A stretch of DNA of 28,718 bases, taken from the NCBI GenBank assembly GCA_001247695.2, contig LGRX02034366.1:1-28718 (forward strand), written 5' to 3'. This DNA comes from Cymbomonas tetramitiformis. Lineage: Eukaryota > Chlorophyta > Pyramimonadophyceae > Pyramimonadales > Pyramimonadaceae. Positions 1 through 10,209 of the stretch are shown in pieces. The position numbers and the translations under genes were made by a program. Under the pieces are notes generated by a model that saw only the letters and a program-made list of their open reading frames with translations, was not told where the DNA came from and searched no databases. Position 1 is the first letter of the stretch. Each line of letters begins with the position of its first letter.

Positions 1-93
1 ACCAATGACGAAGGCTGTGAATGACAACTGCAACAGCACACTTTGTGTGCAGGTCTGTGTGGGATTCACTCATTCTGCTGCTGTGATACTGAC

Positions 94-385
94 GGGCAGC
101 TCGCTGTCTTGAGTTGTGTTCTTATCATCACTGCTCGGTGCACTCGCAATTATCTGCCCGAGGTTGATACCCTGCCAGCAGAAACGTGGGGTGGTGAGCG
201 AGGATTCGTTACTCTGAAAAAGGACCCATGCGCAAACCAAAGTGGAGCTCGCGCTCGGTGTGGGAAACCGACGACGGAGAGGCCTAGATTACCTGCAGCG
301 TGAGAGTAAACCTTTGCAGCAGAATCTGCACAATGGTGGGCATCAACACATCTGGAGTGGCGCCCATGGAGAGATTTGCCAGGTC
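94..385 (-). CDS. Two exons of a minus-strand gene running off the left edge
   Basis: Two exons fit together in phase 0. Exon 385-293 (31 codons) follows an acceptor ending ctacag and ends at a CAG|gtaatc donor. Exon 171-94 (26 codons) follows a pyrimidine-rich acceptor ending tgctggcag and ends at CCC|gtcagt. The first encodes a helical stretch containing DLANLSMGATPDVLMPTIVQ. The second begins GINLGQIIASAPSSDD and is polar toward its end. No stop is met, so the gene continues beyond position 1. A possible earlier small exon (about 540-505) ends at GAT|gtgtgc. I do not recognise the protein. It may be the 3' part of the same gene as the exons at 771-2942, but I could not bridge the two with matching phases, so it may equally be a separate gene. 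Confidence 0.45.
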
Positions 386-770
386 CTGTAGATACATCAT
401 GCGCAAGTGTGAGACCAATGACAGGCATTCGTGTATACAAAAAATCGGACATATAGTTTCGGCTTTGCCTCCTTTGGTGTTTCCATGCATGCACACATCT
501 CGAAGAATTCTCCACGTGGCTGTTTCTTTTGATCTGACCAATGGCAGCACTGCGGATGCACGAAGCTAAACACTCGCGCGTAGGCCTTGGGATTTGGAGC
601 GGCAAATGTGGATGCAAGTCTTACGTGGAGGGCAATCCTCAAATGTGGAGGGCAATCCTAAGGCGGGCTTCGCGCCTTCGGGAGGATGTAGATGTAGCCC
701 GTGACGAGAGTGACCCCCGACACCACCGCCAGCGCAATGGGCCCTGCGAACATGGAGCCTAGAATTGCCA

Positions 771-2942
771 CCTGCACATCGAGAGGAGCCCGCCACCGCC
801 CATGCCTCACGGCTGCGCTCTCTTTGTGCAGAATCCAAGGTGATGAAATATGTGCGCAAAGCATGCGGTGCTAGGGCATCTGAAATATGTGCGCAAGGCA
901 TGCGGTGCTAGCGCATCTGAAATATGTGCGCAAGGCATGCGGTGCTAGCGCACCTGAAATATGTGCGCAAGGCATGCGGCGCTAGCGCATCTGAAATATT
1001 TCCGCAAGGCATGCGGTGCTAGCGCATCTGAAATATGTGCGCAAGGCATGAGGTGCTAGCGCATGTGAAATATTTCCGCAAGGCATGCGGTGCTAGCGCA
1101 TCTGAAATATGTCTGCAAAAGCATACGGTGCTAGCGCATCTGAAATATGTGCGCCCAAGGAATGCGGTGCTAAGCCGCATCTAAAATATGTGCGCAAGAC
1201 ATGCGGCGCTAGCGCACCTGAAATATGTCATAAAGGCATGCGGTGCTAAGCGCATCTGAGCATAGCATCAAACAAAAAGAAGCAACAGAGGTAAAGCTTA
1301 GGCCATAATCAATCCAATTCAACAGGTAGCAACCTTGACACCTGTGGGGCCCAAAGCTGAGGCTTGCAGCTTTCGAGGGATGGGGACTACAAAACAGTGG
1401 CCGCAGGGCTCTAAGAAACAAGGGGGCTCGGGAGTTCGAAAGTGTAGCAGCCCCTTCTTGGAAATGTCTTGGCGCTGATTCCGGAGATCATTAAAAATGT
1501 GGCGGCAGAGCGGGCGCGCGGCGCAATGGCCCCGCACGCGGCGGCGGGAGGAGGAAGGAGGGAGCGCCAAGCCTTGAACGCAGCAGTGGCAGTCAGCCGC
1601 TTCAACATGTGCATGATGGGATGATTTCCACCGAACTCCCGCTGCAGGTGCGTTTCTCGTCCCAATTCCTTCCCTGCGCAGCCGCCCATTGGAAGCTCAG
1701 GCAGGGGGTCAGGTGCAGGGGTCAGGTAGAGGTCAGGTTGGGAGTGCAAGGGGCGCCACCAACAAGGCAGTGCGCCAGCGAGCCGCCAGAGAAAAGAGTC
1801 TCAGGGTTAGCTGCACATGGGGAGCAGGAAATGCGATACCGTGTGGGGGCACATCCTAGGGGGGGTCAGGTGTGCACGAGTCAGTCTCTGAGGGGATGCC
1901 ACGGCCTCTGACGAGGCGGGGTATCATAGCGGGGTGGGGGTGTGGATGAGTCTCGGAGAAGGCTTTGCGCTCTTCTAGTCGCTGCTGCTGCTTGTGCTGC
2001 GGTTCCAGCTCGAGATTTGCTGTGGAACAGTGGAGCTTATATTACGGTGGGGGAGCGAAGCCGCCGTCAGTTTCCCAGCAGCGCCTTCTCCTCCACCCAG
2101 CTTCTTGTCGAACAGCAGTGCCTGCCCGACTCCTGTGTGCGCTTGCGTGCTTGCTGCAGTGCGTGCTCATGCCTCGGCCTATCAGTGGATTTGCCGCTAT
2201 TATAGGGGGGGGGTAATTTAGCTTGGGAGCACATACCCATGAGCAGCAGGACAAACTGGTCCAGGTCCTCATCGCTCAACTCCACCTCCTTCACCTCCTG
2301 CACTCAGCTCCCACCGTGTCACCGTGTCATTCCATACTTCTCATCACCTTGTTCCAATTGTGTGCTGATCTCTATCTCCTTGGGTATGGGGCTTAACCCT
2401 CAACACCTAAACCCTGTAAAACCCTGCAAAACCCTGTAAGCTCTAAAACATGTATCCACCTCGGGTGTGTTTTAAGCACTGATATCTATTAGGATATGGT
2501 TTCCTCCACCCCTTTTTCTCCCTCTTACCCACCTCGACACCCTGCTTTCAGTAACCTTGTGTGTGCTGGCCGCTGAAGGGGCTGCACAGAGGCGCAATCA
2601 TTTGAAAAGCACTCCAGGTAGATCGGACGGCCCAGCAGAAACATATCTCTCGCTAGGCAAATCGGAGGGCCCAGCATGCGATGCTGGGCACTTCAGGCTC
2701 CGCTGTGAGAAGGAACTATTCAACGAGCAGCCCCAAGTCTGAGCACGAGGCAACACCTGAGCGTCTGATGTGTCTGAACCGTCGTCGTCTTTCGCCTTGG
2801 GGCTTTCATCCTGCTCTTTCGATTTTTGAGTGCTTTGAGTCAGCTTCATGGTGGTGACAAGTGACGCAATGGCGTAAGTCACAGTCTCTACATTGATGGG
2901 CTCCTCCGACTCGTCTTGCTCCATCAGCTTCTCCATTAGCTT
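771..2942 (-). CDS. Exon chain of unknown protein with a possible membrane segment
   Basis: Four consecutive exons join with matching phases. Exon 2942-2757 has acceptor ctcctccag and donor CAG|gtgttg. Exon 2297-2237 has acceptor gagtgcag and donor ATGG|gtatgt. Exon 2132-2046 has acceptor gcacacag and donor CACC|gtaata. Exon 1673-1573 has acceptor ctgcgcag. Products in order are an acidic, lysine-rich stretch starting KLMEKLMEQDESEEP; EVKEVELSDEDLDQFVLLLM; a Gly-rich piece with ALLFDKKLGGGEGAAGKL; and a helical piece with FGGNHPIMHMLKRLTATAAF. The last donor would have to be a GC donor (AAG|gcttgg), which leads in phase 0 into 771 downward, acceptor gatgtgcag. That exon encodes a hydrophobic segment (GPIALAVVSGVTLVTGYIYI) able to span a membrane. 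The far end is unclear: that frame stops at 660-658, and no good donor precedes it. I do not recognise the family. It is probably the 3' half of the cysteine-module gene upstream, but the link is not proven. Confidence 0.45.
841..1262. repeat. 37-bp minisatellite, about 11 copies
   Basis: A tandem array of a 37-bp unit built around the words tgtgcgcaaggcatgcggtg and ctagcgcatctgaaata. About 11 copies are readable, with point changes (gcgca to ttccgca, gcatct to gcacct) and small insertions in the last copies. It lies between minus-strand exon candidates, so it is probably intronic. The unit length is not a multiple of three and the array has stops in all frames, so it is not coding. Confidence 0.9.
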
Positions 2943-3237
2943 CTGGAGGAGGTCACAAAGCTCCCTTGCTGGTCACCCCCTCGGTCATGCTCCGCAGCCA
3001 CGCATCATAATGCAGTGCTTGGTGGTTTGACAGCGCCAAATCATGCCAGCCACCTCAGCGCATGCCTGCCGCCTCAGCGCGCTCGCTTGGCCTGGCAGAT
3101 CAACATGCAGAAGCACCGCCGGGTGCGGTGCCTCTGTGCTGCTCCAGGTGTGTTCAGCCCCTCCAAGAAATGAGCGCAAGGATGAGGGACATCGCACGGA
3201 TGTCATGAGCGGCGCGCCGAATCTTTCCGTATGAAAT

Positions 3238-3370
3238 GACAAGACCGGACGCGCCGCCACAGAGATGAGACCGGACGCGCCGCTGCGGAGATGAGACCGG
3301 ACGCGCCGCTGCGGAGACGAGACTGGACGCGCCGCTGCGGAGACGAGACTGGACGCACCGCTGCGGAGGT
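3238..3370. repeat. 26-bp minisatellite, about 5 copies
   Basis: Five tandem copies of a 26-bp unit (gatgagaccggacgcgccgc followed by tgcgga), the first being degenerate. The period is not a multiple of three, so long open frames through it cycle through all three frames and are by-products. On the minus strand it starts just after a plausible donor (CAG|gtgcac at about 3378-3373), which suggests an intronic position. Confidence 0.85.
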
Positions 3371-3708
3371 GCACCTGGATGGAGCGGGAAATCGACTGGA
3401 GAAGTGCACTGCTCGTGCGCGGATGAAGCTCTCGTGCTACTCTGAGGACGCGCCTCCGCAGCGCCAGCAGCGAATGCAGCGCACGCAATGCTGACGGCTC
3501 TTGCAAAGGAAGCTCTGTGATATGCCCGTCTCCGGGATGCACGCGTCCGTTTATATGCAGCCCTCCGCCTCCTGCGCTCCGCCTCGCGAAGCGGCTGCTT
3601 CCACTGCCCGTTTCGCGCCCACGTACCTAGCCCACAGTGCACGCTCAATGCTTCAAGCGCGGCCAGCCGGGGCGCGGGCTGGATATGGACACTGCTCAGC
3701 GCACGCAC

Positions 3709-4113
3709 CTCGGTGATTCGCTGCGTGAGCTTCACCTCCTGGAGGGTCATCTTCTGCTGCTGGATGAAATTCAGCAGGGACATCACCTGGGCCTCCAGCG
3801 CCGCCTGCTCCGCCAAGCTTGCCCTCGAGGCCACCGGCGCGGGAGGGCTTGTCGGAGGAGCTCCCTCCGCTGCAGCCGCGCTCTCCTCAGACTCCCCCTC
3901 CTCCTTCTCTGGGGCGCCTCCCTTGTGGGAGCCGCTTTCTGCACCATCCTCAGCCGCGCCTTTAGCCGGGGGCGAGCTGCAGGCCTCGTCCGCCTTGCTC
4001 CAGGAGTTCTCCAAGAACTGCTTCGAGCGCTCCAGTGTGGTGTGCCACGTCGCAATCGAGCTGGGCTGCCACTTGGCTCCTGAAGCCCACTCCGCCCCGG
4101 CCCCCAACTTCAT
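3709..4113 (-). CDS. Probable exon with coiled-coil end, unknown protein
   Basis: An open minus-strand stretch of about 135 codons from an ATG at 4113 to an excellent splice position ACC GAG|gtgcgt at 3709. Residues near the start include WQPSSIATWHTTLERSKQFL. The middle is low-complexity Glu/Ser/Ala/Pro. The last 40 residues (ASLAEQAALEAQVMSLLNFI onward) have heptad-like spacing of Leu/Ile/Val suggesting a coiled coil. The 5' boundary is uncertain: the frame is closed by a stop about 20 bases upstream, so either this ATG starts a gene or an acceptor lies between the two. A downstream open piece at about 3520-3376 (Leu/Arg-rich helix) may be a further exon. I do not recognise a family. Confidence 0.4.
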
Positions 4114-4333
4114 GCCCAAAGCTTCCCCAGCTCACAGCGCTGCCGTGTTTCTCCCATGACGAGCCGTATGATTCCAGAACAGGCGCACGGTCCCCGCTGG
4201 AACGATGGGGATGGGAATATAGGGAACACACGCCAGCCGCCCCCGCCCCCCCCCTGCCACTGCCCCATTCGAGTGCCTGCCAGCACCAACTTCGGCCACT
4301 CCTGATCAACGGCTACATCATCCGCGCTGCCTC

Positions 4334-4706
4334 GCTGCACCCCGAGAGCGCCCTCCCCATCCCCACCCCGAGGCGCCGGTGAACCCTCAAAGCGCTCCCC
4401 ACTGCCATCACTCTAGGGGCTGCGAGCCTCCTCCCCCCTGCCAGGGAGTAATCTCCGAAAAGTGAGGGTGGGGAAGGGGGAGGGAGAGTGTGCCACGGGT
4501 GCCACAGGCAGGAAGCGACTGGCGCAGGCACAGTTCAACGTTCCCCTCCCAGGCCGACTCCGCCCTCCAACTCCTCGGCCGCAAGTCGATGGCACTCATG
4601 CATCGCCTGTCGCAGCACGCAACGGATAGGCCGAAGCCGCTGTGCTGTGCCCGGCGCTCCCGCGGCATCGTACCCGGATGGCGCGCACGCTCTTCTCCTG
4701 GATCTT
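4334..4706 (-). CDS. Low-confidence small exons
   Basis: Two candidate pieces would continue in phase 0 from the exon ending at 5462. The first is an 11-codon exon 4706-4674 (KIQEKSVRAIR) between gcagag and CGG|gtacga. The second starts at 4334 after an acceptor ggtgcag, reads down to about 4260, and contains SADDVAVDQEWPKLVLAGTR. The second has no clear donor, so the join to the next exon is open. They are listed because both read like protein and have good acceptors. A chance match is possible. Between them lies GC-rich sequence with a duplicated 40-bp block near 4730-4795. Confidence 0.22.
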
Positions 4707-4832
4707 CTCTGCGGACCCGGTGCAGCGCTCCTGAATCCCAAACTGCGCTCCCCGCCCCACACTTCCTCCTGAATCCCAAACTGCGCTCCCCGCCTCGCTC
4801 CTCCTCGGCAGCATATCTGATCCAAGCCCTTG

Positions 4833-5318
4833 CAGTGATCCACGGCCTGGGGTCACTGCAAAGTGTGATCCACGGCCTGGAGTCACTGCAAAGTGTGATC
4901 CACGGCCTGGGGTCACTGCAAAGAGAGAGATCGGCGGTCTGGGGTCACTGCAAAGAGTGATCAGCGGTCTGGGTCACTGCAAGAAGTGATCAATGGTCTG
5001 GGGTCACTGCAAAGTGTGATCGCGCGGTCTGGGGTCACACTGCAAAGTGCGGCGGCGGCCTGGGTCACACTGCAAAGTGCGAACGGCGGGCCTGGGTCAC
5101 ACAAAGTGCGAACGGCGGCCTGGGTCACACTGCAAAGTGCGAACGGCGGCCTGGGTCACACTGCAAAGTCTGAACGGCGGCCTGGGTCACACTGCAAAGT
5201 GCGAACGGCGGCCTGGGTCACACTGCAAAGTCTGAACGGCGGCCTGGGTCACACTGCAAAGTGTGAACGGCGGCCTGGGTCACACTGCAAAGTGTGAACG
5301 GCGGCCCGGGATCACTGA
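4833..5318. repeat. 30-31-bp minisatellite, about 16 copies
   Basis: A tandem array with two sub-families. The left part has a 30-bp unit (gtgatccacggcctggggtc, then actgcaaa). The right part has a 31-bp unit (gtgcgaacggcggcctgggt, then cacactgcaaa). The change is gradual, with intermediate units near 4980-5050. The array sits in the intron that follows the minus-strand donor at 5462. The open frames across it are produced by the repeat and are not genes. Confidence 0.9.
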
Positions 5319-5461
5319 AAAAAAAACGCCCGCTTCTCCATCCCAAAAAAACGCCCGTTTCTCCGGACGCTGGCCCGCTGCTTTAGGCAAAGAGCACGGC
5401 GCCTCCCCGGACGCCCACCAGCCGCCCCGTGCAAAACCAGGGGGCAGCGCGCACAGCCCAC

Positions 5462-8400
5462 CTTCGTCTTGAAGAGGATGCATGCCGCCTCGCCATGCGC
5501 ATCTCCGAACACGTCCTCTAGCACCAGGCTGAAGCCGAGCGACACGGCGATGCGATTACGCCCCTTACTGTCCATGCTCACCTGCGTGGGCGCCCCGAGC
5601 CCCTCAGGTGCGCACATCTGGCTTCTGACCATGCTACAGAGGCTGACCCTCGTGACTTGCAGTGGTCGCCCCCACCTGCCTTTGCCACCTGCATGCCAGC
5701 CTCAAGCACAGCTGAGCTTTGCGGCAGACGGAGCCCCGGCAGCAGTGGAGGGACAGAGGGGCACCTACCAGGAGCAGGAAGGGGCGCAGGAGGTCCGCCT
5801 CCTCGGCAATCTTGCGGATGGGTGACAACTTCGTCATGTTCCGAAGCACCTCCGAGCGCTCTGACTGCTGCGGCGCCTCATCGCCCCTGCGCTGCTCATC
5901 GGCATGCTGCCCCGCTGCGTCCTCCCCCATCACTTGCTTTCTCTTGTTCACGATGGGCAACCACTTGGCATCGCCCATCTGGCATCTGCACATCGAGCAC
6001 CCCCCGCCCCCTGACAAAGCGTGCTGCAACCCAACTAGAGCTCATGGGCGATGTGTCAGTGCCGCCTGTCCGTCGCCTAATGGCAGTGCCCGCCTCATGG
6101 TGCCGTTGCTAGGGGCGGACTCGACGGTCAGCCACAACACCGTACGATCGAATCAGCTCTCCGCGCCTCTATTTGCCGCAACGGCCGCCCTCCCTCCTAG
6201 CTGCACCCAAAGCGGAGCGGGCGCCTGAGCCGGCCAACGGTAGAGCATGGGGCGAGTGACATGCTGCGGAGGGGCGCTGCGCCAGGGAGAGAGGCGCCTC
6301 GCACCTGGAGCAGCGCAGGTGGGTTAGAGAGCTGCCGACGCCGATGCACGCCATCCCTGCGAGGAGAGAGAAAATTGAGCTGTCGATCGGAGGGCTCAGA
6401 ACGAGACGTAAACGGGCGTGCGTCACCTCCAAAACGGAGGCACACAACCCGTTAGTGGCTGCACCGCACGAAGCTGACTGTGCGTGCCGACAACAGCGCC
6501 GCATGGCTTGGTGGCAACACCTTGGTAACGAGGCGAGCCACACGCGTGGGCAAGGATCCCGCACCTTGCTTGCAGGTGCGACACGCAAGAGTGATCCCCT
6601 GGCAGCCCTCGCAACGGTATGCCGACCGCATAAGGTGAGGCATCATCGTGCTCGACTCCAGCTGGTGCTTGCCAAAGCTGTAGCACCACGAGCACCATCC
6701 GCTGGTCGTGGTCACACTCTGCATCGCCCTCGTCCCCCAAACCCACGTGCCGCTTCAGCCAACAACCGGTGGCCTCGGCTTCCCCTGCGGCGGCTTGCCG
6801 TGTGCTCAGGGCCCCTGAGTTGTTTGCGCTCGTAGCCCTCCACCACCGGCAATGCACTTGGCATTCCCGCCTTCTCGAAGGCCATGGCACGCCAATAGAA
6901 CGCTTGGGATTGGCAAACTCGTCTCGTCTGTAAGGCTTCGGCGAACGGTAACATGATCACTAAACCCGGAGTCAAACAATGGTATCAGCAAAACCCGAGA
7001 ACAATGACAAGCTCTGTACCACCCTATACAAAAGGGCACGGTCAGTAACATTCTAGGACAACCAAATTTTCAGTAAAACCCTAAAACAATGACAACATCC
7101 ATAACACCTTAAACAGCGTCCGGATCCGTACAACTTTAGTCAAACGAGGTGATCATCAAACCCTAGGACAATGACAGAATCAAGAAAACCCTAGGACAGT
7201 GGCAGGTTGAGTAAATCTCTAGTCGAACAGCATGATCGATATGACTTTCGGACAACGGCATCACCAATAAAGCCCGAGGATAATGACAGGAGGATCAATA
7301 AATCCCTAAGACACTACATGATGAAAAACCCTAGGGCAGTGACATGATTTGTAAAACCCCAATCGAACGGTACAGTGATATGCACACACTCATGTAAATT
7401 CGCCAACTGTCACATCCCTTACTGATCGCGTCCGTTACTGGGTGGGGAGGCATGCCGCAAGCACCTGGTGATCGAGCCAGTCATGAACTTTCCCTGAAAT
7501 TTGAACCCACCCCACCCCGGGCACCACCTTCACGGATGCGAGCCATTGGGATCACTCACATGACCCTTCATCCACGGTCCTCGCTGGGTATGGAGCCCAT
7601 TCCCGACTATCTGATCCATCCACGCCCATATTGCAAGGAGGCCGTGGAAGGCGAGCCAGTGGGCACCCAAGCATCTGACATCGCAAGGGAATATGCCACC
7701 TAAGACAGGTGAGGGGACAAGGATGAAGGAGGCACGGGGGGGGGGAGGCTGAAGGGCAGGGCGGGGTAGGGAATAGACGGTGCCTGAACACTTGGCGCAT
7801 TGGCGGTCGATGAGATCGATGCCGGGGAGGCCCTTCTGGGCCATGCCATCGCTGCACGAGCTGCATGCGAAGGTACCCCGCTTGCACCCGGCGCAACGGT
7901 ACTGGTCGCGCATGTTCTTGCCAGCCCTCTGTCCACGTTTCCGCCCCCAAACTCCACCTTCGCCACATGAGAACGCCCAAACTCCACCCGCGACATGAGA
8001 ACGCCCAAACTCCACTCTCGCCACATGAGAACGCCCCCAAACTCCACCTTCGCCACATGAGAACGCCCCCAAACTCCACTTTCGCCACATGAGAACGCCA
8101 GGCACCCGGTGCCCGAAAAGGCGAACCGCCCGATCCGAACCCACTCCCACCCTCGAAAATGCGTGAATTTCGGCCTGTAAATATGGTTCCCCATCGCTCC
8201 CCACACGCAGCGCCCCGCAAGTCTTCGCGGCACTCAGCGCATGCCTGCCAGCTCCTATCCCCCCCATAAGAGCTGCGGGCTTACCTTGATGAAGGTCTGG
8301 TTTCCAAGCTGGAAGCACCACGAGCAATACGCCATCCTGTCCAGGGAGGACAGCTGGTCGGGACTCCACTCTGGCAGCAGCCTCGCACATACGAGGCACA

Positions 8401-9890
8401 GGTCCTCCGAGCCGTCCGAGTGCCCCCGCGCAAAGCCGCACCCGCACTTCCCGGTCTCCTTCAGGTCCCTGCCCCAGCCACCCCTCCTATGGTGAACATT
8501 GAATCGCAGGCCTCTGCATTCCCCTTCACCACCATATCTTATCCACGTTGACAAATGACCTCAGGCCTCTGCCCTCTGTTTCATATCAGTTTCACACGGA
8601 CCCCCGCGAAAAACTTTGTGGACGCCCACGTGGCACCTGCATTGTGGTGTGGCCTACCGCAAGGCCTGGTTATTGCCCTTCTTGCGCGTGCAGCGCGTGG
8701 CAGAGGAAAAATACGAGGTAGCCTCCGCTTGGCCGGGGGGCACCATGAGTGAGTCACAACAGAGGGTGGGGGAGGGCTTCAAACCTGACAAGGGGGGCAC
8801 CATGCGTGAGTCACAACAGAGGGTGGGGGAGGGCTGCAAACTTGACAAGGGGGGCACCATGCGTGAGTCAAGCAACAGAGGGTGGGGAGGGCTTCAAACT
8901 TGGACAAGGGGGCACCATGCGTGAGTCACAACAGAGGGTGTGGGCTTCAAACTCTGGACCAGGGGGAGCTCCATGCGTGAGTCACAACAGAGGGTGGGGG
9001 AGGGCTGCAAACTTGACAAGGGGGGCACATGAGCCAAACAGAGGGTGGGGGGAGGGCGGCAAACCTTGGACAAGGGGGGCACATGCGTGGGAAGTCACCA
9101 CAGAGGGTGGGAGGGCTTCAAACTTGACCAGGGGGCTCCATGCGACTCACAACAGAGGGAGTGGGAGGGCTTCAAACTTGACAAGGGGGGCAGCGTGAGT
9201 CACAACAGAGGGTGGAGGCTGCAACTTGACAAGGGGGCACCATGCGTGAGTCACCACAGAGGGTGGGGGGAGGGCTTCAAACTCTGACCAGGGGGGCACC
9301 ATGCGTGAGTCACAACAGGGTGGGAGGGCTGCAAACTTGACCAGGGGGCACCATGTTGAGTCACAACAGAGGGTGGGGGAGGGCTTCAAACTTGACAAGG
9401 GGGGCACCCATATGTGAGTCACAACAGAGGGTGGGAGGGTTTCAAACTCTTGACAAGGGGGGCACCATATGAGTCATAACAGAGGGTGGGGAGGGCTTCA
9501 AATCCTGACAAGGGGGGCACCATAAGCGTGAGTCACAACAGAGGGTGGGGAGGGCTTCAAACTTGACGGGGGGGTACAGTTGAGGAATCCGCAGTGGGAG
9601 GGCTGGGTCTCACTTGATGGCGTTCTTGCAGGGCAAAGTGGAGTTGTCGCAGGCGGTGCAGCTGTACTGTGAGCGGCTCACAAAGCTCTGCTCCACTAGA
9701 GCATGCGCCGTGTTGGCAGTGCACCACGAGCAATTCGCCGTCACCAGCTGCCGACAAGCGTTACGCCCCCCTCCCACCCTCCATCAAGCTGCGGCATCGG
9801 CGCTATCAGCCGTGAAGTTACCGGCTTGCCAAGGGCATCCGTGCGTTGACCACTGAAAGTACTGTCCGAGTGAGAGTAAGGGTCACGCAT
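5462..9890 (-). CDS. Multi-exon protein with three cysteine-rich (zinc-knuckle-like) modules
   Basis: Proposed exons: 9890-9822 (start ATG), 9747-9614, 8722-8658, 8468-8285, 7928-7792, 7674-7560, 6927-6847, 6718-6565, 6356-6305, 5985-5769, 5581-5462. From 8468 to 5462 every GT-AG junction keeps phase with no stop. The join 9614 to 8722 does not, so one exon there is missing or misplaced. Three modules share CSWC, 18-21 residues, Y(S/R)CxxCxxxT(L/F)xC. Two of them continue xxC, then GMA and a closing CxxC. The spacing suggests metal binding, probably zinc (inference). After the third module come an acidic linker, a helix (LSPIRKIAEEADLLRPFLLL), and an exon with GRNRIAVSLGFSLVLEDVFG. No signal peptide is visible. 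I do not recognise the family. Introns at 5461, 6846-7559, 7929-8284 and 8723-9613 contain minisatellites or degenerate repeats. The coding part continues left, probably into the other minus-strand exons listed here. Confidence 0.6.
6985..7375. repeat. Degenerate AT-rich repeat with aaaaccctaggacaatgaca words
   Basis: About ten diverged copies of a 30-40-bp unit whose core reads aaaccctaggacaatgacag in its best form, followed by variable AT-rich sequence. It is markedly more AT-rich than its surroundings. It occupies the intron between exon 7674-7560 and exon 6927-6847. The ccctagg/ccctaaa words look telomere-like, but they are spaced by unrelated sequence and do not form a telomere array. 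Confidence 0.7.
7948..8100. repeat. 30-bp minisatellite, 5 copies
   Basis: Five tandem copies of a unit of 29-32 bp (aaactccaccttcgccacat, then gagaacgccc), varying mainly in the length of the C run. It lies in the intron between exon 8468-8285 and exon 7928-7792. Confidence 0.85.
8740..9572. repeat. 57-bp minisatellite, about 15 copies
   Basis: A tandem array with a 57-bp consensus unit made of gagtcacaacagagggtggg, ggagggcttcaaacttgaca and aggggggcaccatgcgt. About 15 copies are readable. They differ by many 1-3 base indels, mostly in the G runs. The position of exon 8722-8658 directly beside the array, with its acceptor almost touching the last unit, places it in an intron. Confidence 0.9.
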
Positions 9891-10063
9891 CGTGCGTCTG
9901 AATCGGAAGGGGGAGCGCCGTCGCCGCCTCGTGAGAGGAAGGCACGTAGCGCAATTCGCGACGAGCAAAAGTCATCGTTGATGCCCCGAAGCAGCGGTGC
10001 CTCGCCGGCCGGCGGGGAAGCACGACGGGGAAGGAAGTGCGGGGACTGCGCAAGTCGAACAGT

Positions 10064-10176
10064 GACGTGGCACATGAGCGGCGGGGACAGGAGCGCAAGA
10101 GACACAGAAGAGAAAGTGATGAAAATATGATGTGGCACATGGGCGGCGGTTACACGAGCGCAAGAGACGCAGGTGA
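10064..10176. repeat. Short direct duplication, period 65 bp
   Basis: Two imperfect copies of about 45 bp (starting gacgtggcacatgagcggcg at 10064 and gatgtggcacatgggcggcg at 10129), both followed by agcgcaagagac. They lie downstream of the last confident exon of the 11-mer repeat gene, so they are intronic or intergenic. Confidence 0.7.
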
Positions 10177-10209
10177 GAAGGAGAGGCGGAGATGACGTGG
10201 GAAAAACAC

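Noticed and set aside
5047..5297. Open frames encoding repeated GLGHTAKCERRPG-type peptides
   Set aside because: They are produced by the 31-bp minisatellite; a unit of 31 bp changes frame each copy and no splice or start context supports a gene.
6985..7375. Telomere-like ccctaaa words
   Set aside because: They are separated by variable sequence and form a degenerate intronic repeat, not a continuous telomere array.
8749..9422. Open frames on both strands with Gly/Trp or Pro/Ser repeats
   Set aside because: Pure by-products of the 57-bp minisatellite, which has G-run indels breaking every frame.
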